From: SVFI01 sp964519385
GTDB taxonomy: Bacteria; Bacillota; Clostridia; Lachnospirales; Lachnospiraceae
Length of the DNA stretch: 34,995 nt
Reading direction: 5' to 3'
Assembly: GCA_964519385.1 (NCBI GenBank)
Contig: CAZFLR010000025.1
Span: forward strand, 1 to 34,995
The translations under genes were made by a program, and so were the position numbers. The notes beneath the pieces were generated by a model that was given only the letters and a program-made list of their open reading frames with translations, ran no database searches and was not told where the DNA came from. Shown here piece by piece: positions 1 through 6,190 of this stretch; position 1 is the stretch's first letter, and each line of letters begins with the position of its first letter.

Positions 1-27
1 TCCTGTCGTTTTTTTTATAAAAATAGA

Positions 28-63
28 TTGACATATAATATTATACATTGTATAATATGTTTT
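28..63 (+). promoter_or_regulatory. sigma-A-type promoter overlapping a palindromic operator
   Basis: TTGACA (28-33), 17-bp spacer, TATAAT (51-56), pointing right. The spacer and -10 lie inside a palindrome at 38-58 with arms ATATTATAC and GTATAATAT around ATT. It faces the mirror-image promoter at 73-101. No rightward gene follows before the minus-strand gene ending at 207, so the -10 could simply be part of the operator rather than an active promoter. Confidence 0.5.
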
Positions 64-65
64 CT

Positions 66-101
66 GTGTCATATTATATGTTGTATAATATTGTTTGTCA
101 A
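66..101 (-). promoter_or_regulatory. leftward sigma-A-type promoter overlapping a second copy of the operator
   Basis: On the minus strand TTGACA (+ coordinates 96-101), 17-bp spacer, TATAAT (73-78). A palindrome at 71-91 (arms ATATTATAT and GTATAATAT around GTT) covers the spacer and -10. The predicted transcript runs off the left edge, where AGGA on the minus strand near positions 1-5 could be the ribosome site of a gene outside the window. A repressor binding the palindrome would block this promoter; that is inference. Confidence 0.6.
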
Positions 102-147
102 CTAATTTATATATTTTTTTCATTTTTCTATTTTTACCGAAAAAAGC

Positions 148-186
148 ACAAAAAAGTTCCGGTCACAAAATCGTAACCGGAACTTT
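148..186 (-). terminator. rho-independent terminator of the coiled-coil/SHOCT gene
   Basis: Perfect 11-bp stem (AAAGTTCCGGT at 153-163, ACCGGAACTTT at 176-186) with a 12-nt loop. On the minus strand it is followed by a run of T. It lies 20 bp past the stop codon of the gene at 207-1664. Confidence 0.85.
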
Positions 187-206
187 CAATCTTCCTGTTT
201 TTAATT

Positions 207-1664
207 TTAAAGCTGCATACTTGCTACCAGACGACGTTTCTCCTCGTCAAATTCAGCCTGTGAAATAATACCGTTATCAAGCAATATCTTCAGTTTCATT
301 GCAGCCTTCTGGAAATCATCAAGAGACATTGCTCCGCCGGATGAAGCATTGGATGATGTTGCTTCCTGAATTGCTTCTTCCTTCGTCTGTTTCGCAGAAT
401 CCGGAGCCGGTGCTGGTGCCGGTGCCGGTACTGGTGCTGGTGCTGGTGCCGGAGTCGGTGCCTTCATCGCCGCAACTGCTGCTGCCGCTGCCGCGCTCAC
501 CGGTGTTGGTGCCTCTGCAGCTTTTGCTGCTGCCTGAGCTTCTGCTGCCTTCTGTGTCTGTCTCATGGCTTCTTCCTGATATTTACGGAATTCAAGAGCT
601 TCAGCGGCCTTTCTTGCCTTCTCTGCTGCTTCTGCCTTTGCTCTCGCCTCTTCTTCTTTACGACGTTTTTCTTCCTCGATACGTCTCTTCTCAGCTTCTT
701 CTGCCTCTTTGCGGGCACGCTCTTCCGCTTCCTTACGCGCCTTCTCCTCAGCAGCAAGTCTTGCCTTTTCTTCCTCAGCACGACGGATCTTCTCTTCTTC
801 CATCTTTACAATAGCATCCTTTGCAAACTTCATGGCTACTGTATTTGCTTCCTTCATGACAATTTCTTCTACTACTTTTACATTCTTGGCATCTTCTGCT
901 TTCGCAGCTTCAACCTCTTTTGCTCTCGCCTCTGTTCCAACCTTGGTAACTGCGGCTTCAATCTTTTCATTAGCCTTTGCTTCCGCCTCTGCGCGAACAG
1001 CCTCTACCTTCTGCTCTGCCTCTGCTTCTGCTGCTGCCTTGGCAGCCTCAATCTTCTTCTGAGCATCTTCCTTTGCTTTGCGAAGAATCTCTTCTACTTC
1101 CTTGTTCGCATCCTCTTCAACCTTCTTGAGCTTCTGCTCCATCTCGTCCTTCGCCTTATCTTCAGCCGCTTTTACAGCCTCTTTAATGGCCTTATCCTCT
1201 TCCTCGCGGACTCTCTGTGCCTCTGCCTCTTTTAACAGCTTCACACGCTCATCGGAAGCTTTTGCAAATTCCTGAGCCTTTTTGATATTCTCCTCCGCAT
1301 GCTTTCTGGCCGCCTCTTCAGCAATCTTACGTGTATGCTCGCTGGCTGCCTTGCGGATTGTCTCTTCTTCAATGGCACGTCTCGCCGGATCCTTCTCGGA
1401 AGATGTTGCCTCTGTCACTTCATGAGCAGCCTTTCTTGCTGCCTCATCAGCAATACGGAATGCAGACTCAATCGCTGCCTTCTTCGCATTTAATCCGGCC
1501 GTCTGACGAATCGCATCCTCAGCCGATTTAATCGAATTGTCTTCCTTATCATTATTTGCAGATGAACTCTGCGCCTTCTCTGAATTTTTAAATGTTGCTG
1601 CTGCAGCTTTTCTTGCAGCTTCCTCTGCAGCTTTTCTCGCTGCTTCCATACCTGCATTTTGCAT
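207..1664 (-). CDS. Ala/Glu/Lys-rich coiled-coil protein with C-terminal SHOCT domain
   Basis: This is a 485-residue protein. About 1-375 is dominated by Ala, Glu, Lys and Arg with many AARKAAEE- and EEKARKEAEE-like segments, which should form one very long charged helix or coiled coil. A Pro/Ala stretch (about 390-425, repeated AP) acts as linker. The last 38 residues (LDDFQKAAMKLKILLDNGII onward) fit the short SHOCT domain seen at C-termini of many bacterial proteins and thought to mediate oligomerisation. There is no signal peptide or membrane segment, so a cytoplasmic scaffold is plausible. The ATG at 1662-1664 follows a modest GGGG ribosome site; Met6 is an alternative start. The gene stands alone with its own terminator. 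Function is unknown. Low complexity creates many false ORFs on the opposite strand here. Similarity to TolA-like or tropomyosin-like proteins would be compositional only. Confidence 0.8.
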   Translation of the reverse strand: MQNAGMEAARKAAEEAARKAAAATFKNSEKAQSSSANNDKEDNSIKSAEDAIRQTAGLNAKKAAIESAFRIADEAARKAAHEVTEATSSEKDPARRAIEEETIRKAASEHTRKIAEEAARKHAEENIKKAQEFAKASDERVKLLKEAEAQRVREEEDKAIKEAVKAAEDKAKDEMEQKLKKVEEDANKEVEEILRKAKEDAQKKIEAAKAAAEAEAEQKVEAVRAEAEAKANEKIEAAVTKVGTEARAKEVEAAKAEDAKNVKVVEEIVMKEANTVAMKFAKDAIVKMEEEKIRRAEEEKARLAAEEKARKEAEERARKEAEEAEKRRIEEEKRRKEEEARAKAEAAEKARKAAEALEFRKYQEEAMRQTQKAAEAQAAAKAAEAPTPVSAAAAAAVAAMKAPTPAPAPAPVPAPAPAPAPDSAKQTKEEAIQEATSSNASSGGAMSLDDFQKAAMKLKILLDNGIISQAEFDEEKRRLVASMQL

Positions 1665-1728
1665 CTCTGTTCGCCCCTGTTTCTATAGTTTTGACTGATA
1701 CGCCATAAAAATTACTGTACAAAATTCA

Positions 1729-1757
1729 GTATAGCATAATTATTTATACATTTCTAC
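1729..1757 (-). promoter_or_regulatory. probable extended -10 promoter for the coiled-coil gene
   Basis: The minus strand has TGCTATACT, an extended -10 with hexamer at 1729-1734, about 65 bp upstream of the start. No good -35 is seen at 17 bp. Confidence 0.45.
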
Positions 1758-1785
1758 TAAAAAAATGCCAAAAAATCGAAAAGAT

Positions 1786-3168
1786 TTATTCATTTCTTAT
1801 TGCTGCCAGCGGACTGAGCTTCATCGCACGAAGCGAAGGGAAGAATCCTGCTGCCATACCGACAAGCACCGCAAAGCCGAGCGAGACAAGCGCGAGCCAT
1901 AACGGTATATAAGAAATTCCGACCGTCATATTCATTCCCAGTTCAAGCTTCTTTACCACCGCATTGATAATGGCCGAAAGACCGTAACTGAGTGCAAGGC
2001 CTGCAACTCCGCCGATAAACCCGATATAACCGGCCTCCAGAAGGAACATTCCCTGAATATTCCGCATATCACAGCCGAGCACCTTCATAATACCGATTTC
2101 TTTCGTCCGTTCATAAATTGACATCATCATGGTATTGGCAATACCGATGGCTGCGACAATCAGGGAAACAGCACCTATACCGCCAAGAGCAAGCTGAATG
2201 TATGTATATTGTCCCTGCATGGACTCCACCCATTCCGCATTGGAGCTTGCCTGATATCCCATGGCATTAATTTCGCTCTGTACCTGCTTTACATTATCCA
2301 TATCATCCACGCTCACCTGGATGGTCGTGTAATAAATCTCCTTGTACGCTTTTCCCGCCGCTGTGGTCGGCTGTCCGGGAATCGCCTTGTTTTTGTATTC
2401 TTTTTTCAGTATTTTCTTTAATTCATCAATATCGCAATAAACATAATTGCTGTTGCTGTTATAGTCCTCAACGCCGCCTTCAATAATCCCTGCCGTCTCC
2501 ACAATACGCTTCTTCGGCATAGGTGCTGCCGTACCGTCCTCCTGTGTTCCGCCCCAGAGGAAGTTATAGTACGCATCCACGTCAAAAACATACATAATTG
2601 TGTCCGTCATCAGGTCTATGTCCGGCATACTGCCGTTGTACCAATATCCTTCACCGGTCTTTTCATTATAAAAATCGGCTATAATCATATTTCCGTATAC
2701 CGCCTGAAGCTGTCCTGCATCTTTCTCGGGAAAACTACCCTGCCCGAGCTTAATGCCGATTTCTCCCATCTTGTCAGCATCCACACCACGGATGGACAAA
2801 TAGCTTTGAAAACCGCCCTTCAGTGCAAGTGCCTCTGTCTCCAGAAGCGGGTAAGCATCCTTTACATGTTCAATCTGGCGAATCTGTTCTACCACATCAT
2901 CATCAAGATGATTCTCATTGGCCTCCACCGCATTTTCCGAATCACCCATATCGCCCATATAGCCGCCCTGTTCTGACACGGTAATGGTGGTAATTCCACC
3001 ATATTGCTCAATCTCTGCCATGGATGCCCTTGACAGACCCAATCCTAAAGAAATCATCACAACAATCGATGCAGTTCCGATTACCACGCCAAGCACTGTC
3101 AATATCGTTCTGACCTTTCTTTTCCAGAGACTGCTTCCGCTCATACGGAGCATATCACGAAATTTCAT
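1786..3168 (-). CDS. ABC transporter permease, MacB/FtsX-like
   Basis: 460 residues from the chosen start. A single N-terminal membrane segment (about 20-45, VRTILTVLGVVIGTASIVVM) is followed by a large external domain of the MacB_PCD type. Three C-terminal membrane segments form the FtsX domain and include the typical IGIANTMMMSIYERTKEIGIMK-type region. Such permeases pair with LolD-like ATPases and work in mechanotransmission or export rather than nutrient import. The longest ORF begins at a TTG at 3189, but AAGGAGAGG lies 9 nt before the ATG at 3166-3168, so that ATG is preferred. It overlaps the CARDB-like gene by 14 bp, so translation is probably coupled. It is the last gene of the operon ATPase, surface protein, permease. 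Substrate is unknown. Confidence 0.88.
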   Translation of the reverse strand: MKFRDMLRMSGSSLWKRKVRTILTVLGVVIGTASIVVMISLGLGLSRASMAEIEQYGGITTITVSEQGGYMGDMGDSENAVEANENHLDDDVVEQIRQIEHVKDAYPLLETEALALKGGFQSYLSIRGVDADKMGEIGIKLGQGSFPEKDAGQLQAVYGNMIIADFYNEKTGEGYWYNGSMPDIDLMTDTIMYVFDVDAYYNFLWGGTQEDGTAAPMPKKRIVETAGIIEGGVEDYNSNSNYVYCDIDELKKILKKEYKNKAIPGQPTTAAGKAYKEIYYTTIQVSVDDMDNVKQVQSEINAMGYQASSNAEWVESMQGQYTYIQLALGGIGAVSLIVAAIGIANTMMMSIYERTKEIGIMKVLGCDMRNIQGMFLLEAGYIGFIGGVAGLALSYGLSAIINAVVKKLELGMNMTVGISYIPLWLALVSLGFAVLVGMAAGFFPSLRAMKLSPLAAIRNE

Positions 3169-4942
3169 CCGAATCGTCCTCTCCTTCAAGCTCTTCTAAC
3201 AGATTGATTCTCTCGTCATCTTCTTTTTTTTGTTTTCTTTTCTTAAGGAAAACCACCAAAGCTGCAATCACTGCCGCAAGTACCACCAGGACAACAATCA
3301 CGATGACAACCGGTTTCTTATTTCCGCCTTCATACTCAACCGCTTCCATATCATCCATGTACATCATGTCATCCTCCATGTACATTTCTTCCGTAACCGT
3401 AAGGTTGATATCCTGTTCATAGGTTGATTTCTTTCCGGACTCATCCTCATACTCAACGACTACCTTTACAATGTCATCATCTACAGAAGCAGCAGCTCCT
3501 GTCACAAGTGCATCCACGGAGCCTGTTCCGCCGGCATCGATTTTGCCTAGGAAACACTCACCGCCCGTAACGGTGTCATCCTCAAAATAAACCTTCACAT
3601 TATATAAAGTAATTTTTCCTGTGTTATACAGGCTAAACATAACATTTGCTTCATTTCCCACAGAGATACTTGACGGAAGAATCTCCGGTGTACTCAGTTC
3701 AAAACGTGCTTCCTGATGAATCGGAATAGAAACATCTGCCGATGCTGTGTAAGATGCATAATTTTCATCCTCATATTCCATACCTACATCAATCTGGTAC
3801 GGTTTCTGTGTCAAATCCGCCTTTGCCGTCATCTCGATGGAAAGATCGACTGTCGCGCCTTTCCCGATATGGCTGATATACTCCGAATTCGAGCCGGAGG
3901 TCGGTAAAAATGCCGCATATGTAGAATCCGCATCCGTTCCCTCAGAAGGTGCGGAAAGATTTACAAGCATGTTGGAAACTGCTGTTCTCTGCGAAGTATT
4001 CTTTAAATGCAGTGTCAGTGTAAATGTGTCACCTGCATGTACTTCCTTCGGATCTGTGTCATAGCCGGTAACAATCACTCTCGGTGTGGAAATTCCGCCT
4101 TCTGCCTCTACGCTACCGCTTCCCGGTGCACCGTTTACCTTAATATATGTAGTAAGTGTTGCTGTCTCAGCCTCTGTTCCCACATAATATAAAACATTGA
4201 ACTGCAGCTTATAGTATCCGGACAGAGCATCTGCTCTTGTCTTTAATGTCCATGTCAGCTCACGGCGGCGATCCATATCGCTTTGTCCGTTACCTTTTCC
4301 CGGAAGATCCCGGATGGTCTGTGTATAACCGCTTGTTTCAATCTCAAACGGCCACTCACTTACAAGATTTGAAGTAACAGGTGTTACCGCAACATTTGCA
4401 AGATTCACAGCTCCCATATTCACTACCGGAAGCACCACATTTACCACCTGTCCGTATGTAGCCACCGGTGTAATCCAGTTTCCGCCCACCATGATAAAAT
4501 CACTTGTGGAAGAGGGCGATACCGTCTCTTCTCCGCCGGCCGGTATATCCGCTGAGCCCTCTGCGGATGCAAGTGCAGCAATTGCCTCTTTTGCTTCTGC
4601 CACACAATCACTGATTCCGCTTTCTGTCGTCAGTCCGTTTTTATTCTTATCACCTTTTGCCGTTCCGATTACGGATGTATATTTTTTCACAAGGTCTGAA
4701 ATCTGCTTTATCACATCCTCCGAAACCTTTATCTTAACAATTTCAGCATACTCTTCAATCTCACGGATTGCATTTTCCTTCAATTCCTGAAGTGTCGCTT
4801 CCTCTTCCTCCTGCTGCTCTCCGGAACCTGCAGCAGCACCTGCTGTTGTTGCATAGGCATCCATCACTCCGACTCCCGTTCCCGCGATACAAATCATGAG
4901 CGATAATACAAATGCAAATAGACGGGTTGCTGTTTTTCTCAT
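3155..4942 (-). CDS. secreted, membrane-anchored CARDB-like protein of an ABC operon
   Basis: 595 residues. The N-terminal signal sequence has a hydrophobic core LFAFVLSLMICIAGTG and a possible cleavage after AYA near residue 31. Several beta-rich repeats follow (about 150-520), with phrases such as DTFTLTLHLKNTSQRTAVSNM and NEANVMFSLYNTGKITLYNV that resemble CARDB / COG1361 S-layer-type modules. A C-terminal membrane helix at about 545-566 precedes KKRKQKK and a short acidic cytoplasmic tail. The topology is therefore an extracellular domain anchored at its C-terminus. AAAGGAGG lies 9 nt before the ATG. It sits between the ATPase gene and the permease gene, and the permease ribosome site is inside its last codons. 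This suggests an accessory subunit of the transporter, perhaps the equivalent of a MacA-type adaptor. That role is inference from position. Confidence 0.8.
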   Translation of the reverse strand: MRKTATRLFAFVLSLMICIAGTGVGVMDAYATTAGAAAGSGEQQEEEEATLQELKENAIREIEEYAEIVKIKVSEDVIKQISDLVKKYTSVIGTAKGDKNKNGLTTESGISDCVAEAKEAIAALASAEGSADIPAGGEETVSPSSTSDFIMVGGNWITPVATYGQVVNVVLPVVNMGAVNLANVAVTPVTSNLVSEWPFEIETSGYTQTIRDLPGKGNGQSDMDRRRELTWTLKTRADALSGYYKLQFNVLYYVGTEAETATLTTYIKVNGAPGSGSVEAEGGISTPRVIVTGYDTDPKEVHAGDTFTLTLHLKNTSQRTAVSNMLVNLSAPSEGTDADSTYAAFLPTSGSNSEYISHIGKGATVDLSIEMTAKADLTQKPYQIDVGMEYEDENYASYTASADVSIPIHQEARFELSTPEILPSSISVGNEANVMFSLYNTGKITLYNVKVYFEDDTVTGGECFLGKIDAGGTGSVDALVTGAAASVDDDIVKVVVEYEDESGKKSTYEQDINLTVTEEMYMEDDMMYMDDMEAVEYEGGNKKPVVIVIVVLVVLAAVIAALVVFLKKRKQKKEDDERINLLEELEGEDDSDEIS

Positions 4943-4957
4943 TACTTAAATCCTCCT

Positions 4958-5680
4958 TTAACTTTCTGCACTAATACCATTTTCAATACTTATAATCTTA
5001 CCGTCGCTGATACGGAATATCCGGTCTGCGAACTGTGCAAGATGGTCATCATGTGTTACCATAACAAGTGTTTGGTTTTTCTCACGGATAATTTTCTTAA
5101 TCAGTGCCATCACCTCTGCCGACGTTCTGGAATCCAGATTTCCCGTCGGTTCATCCGCAAAAATAATCTCAGGCTGTACCACAAGTGCCCTTGCGATTCC
5201 GACCCTCTGTTGCTGACCTCCGGACATCTGCGTCGGTCTATGCTTTTTATGTTTTGAGAGTCCCACCAGCTCAAGAACCTCATCCGCCTTCTTTAACCGC
5301 TTTTCCTTTGACATTCCCTGAAAGGTCAGGGGCATGGCCACATTTTCAAGCGCGTTCATAGACGGCAGAAGATTAAAGGACTGAAAAATAAATCCGATGT
5401 GTTCGCGTCTGAACTGTACAAGCTGGTTCTCATTCTTAGTCTCCATGTGTTCCCCAGCAATCACTATCTCCCCCTTCGTCGGCTTCTCAAGTCCGGCCAG
5501 CATATTGAGCAGCGTGGACTTTCCGGAGCCGGAGGTTCCCACTATCGCACAGAACTCACCTTTTTCAATGGTGAAACTGACACCGTTCAGTGCTCGCACC
5601 CGGTTCTCACCCACACGGTAAATCTTATAAAGATCTTTTACACTTATTACCGTCTTTTTCTTATTATCATTATCGGCCAC
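4958..5680 (-). CDS. ABC transporter ATP-binding protein, LolD/MacB type
   Basis: About 240 residues with a complete ATPase set: Walker A GTSGSGKST (48-56), Q-loop in FIFQSFNLLPSMNALENV, signature MSGGQQQR, Walker B IIFADEPTGNLD and H-loop VTHD. The FQSFNLLP and DEPTGNLDS sequences are typical of the LolD/MacB/FtsE exporter group. Two in-frame GTG codons compete at 5686 and 5680. AAGGAG is only about 2 nt from the first but about 8 nt from the second, so 5680 is preferred. It is the first gene of a three-gene operon with the CARDB-like protein 15 bp downstream. It supplies energy for the permease at 1786-3168. Confidence 0.93.
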   Translation of the reverse strand: MADNDNKKKTVISVKDLYKIYRVGENRVRALNGVSFTIEKGEFCAIVGTSGSGKSTLLNMLAGLEKPTKGEIVIAGEHMETKNENQLVQFRREHIGFIFQSFNLLPSMNALENVAMPLTFQGMSKEKRLKKADEVLELVGLSKHKKHRPTQMSGGQQQRVGIARALVVQPEIIFADEPTGNLDSRTSAEVMALIKKIIREKNQTLVMVTHDDHLAQFADRIFRISDGKIISIENGISAES

Positions 5681-5743
5681 TTTCACCTCTCCTTTTTACA
5701 CACTTTATTTATAGAAGAAACACGGCTGTCTCTTTCGCCTATC

Positions 5744-5772
5744 ATTCTATCACAATATATATGCATTGGAAA
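5744..5772 (-). promoter_or_regulatory. candidate promoter of the ABC operon
   Basis: The minus strand has TTTCCA (5767-5772), 17-bp spacer, TAGAAT (5744-5749), about 60 bp upstream of the ATPase start. The -35 matches consensus at 4 of 6 positions. Confidence 0.5.
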
Positions 5773-6190
5773 CACCATACTAAAAATTACACTCGTGATT
5801 TTACCGTTTCTAAACAGTTAACATAAGCATGTCTCTCATCATTATGAGGTTGCAGGATTTATTGCATTTTCGCGCTGACACGCATGTATTTCTTTTTTTA
5901 AGTTTTTTGAAAGAAATCCCCATTTTCCACATAGTTATCCACAGTGGACATTTGTGTCATTTGTGATTTTTGACGTTTAAAATTGCAAAAAATGACTGTC
6001 ATTTTCTATATTTCGCGCTTTTTTGCAAGTTTACATTTTAAAAAATAACATTTTTCGTTTACCCCAATTATGTAAACCTTTATTCGTGTTATCCACATTC
6101 CGGACGCTCTCATCGAATGTCTGCGCGCATTCAAAAACCCGTGTTATTTTTATAATATACGACCGGGCATATACTTTTTTATGACCGGAT
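5773..6190. other. AT-rich intergenic region with three DnaA-box-like sites
   Basis: No gene is supported here. TTTTCCACA (5923-5931) and TTATCCACA (5935-5943) stand 3 bp apart, and a third box, TTATCCACA, lies at 6089-6097. All are on the plus strand. The latter two match the DnaA-box consensus exactly. An AT-only inverted repeat (ATTTCTTT 5888-5895, AAAGAAAT 5910-5917) lies next to the first pair, and a 17-bp palindrome (AAAATGAC-T-GTCATTTT, 5989-6005) lies between the pair and the third site. No dnaA or dnaN gene adjoins, so this is not an obvious chromosomal origin. Confidence 0.55.

Larger units (their letters stand above)
28..101. repeat. inverted repeat holding two operator palindromes
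   Basis: Arms 28-60 and 69-101 match at about 27 of 33 positions in inverted orientation, including both TTGACA boxes. The palindrome centres are 33 bp apart, about three helical turns. Everything outside the TTGACA boxes is almost pure A+T. Confidence 0.7.

Noticed and set aside
299..1531. Several plus-strand ORFs opposite the coiled-coil gene
   Set aside because: They arise from the low-complexity Ala/Glu/Lys codons of the minus-strand gene and have no ribosome sites or domains.
1773..1787. AAATC-N5-GATTT hairpin after the permease stop
   Set aside because: Only five A/T-rich pairs; too weak to call a terminator.
5989..6005. 17-bp palindrome AAAATGAC-T-GTCATTTT as a terminator of the helicase operon
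   Set aside because: It is almost 190 bp past the stop, A/T-rich and has a one-base centre; kept only as part of the intergenic description.
5773..6190. DnaA boxes as the chromosomal origin
   Set aside because: No dnaA, dnaN, recF, gyrase or rpmH nearby and only three boxes.
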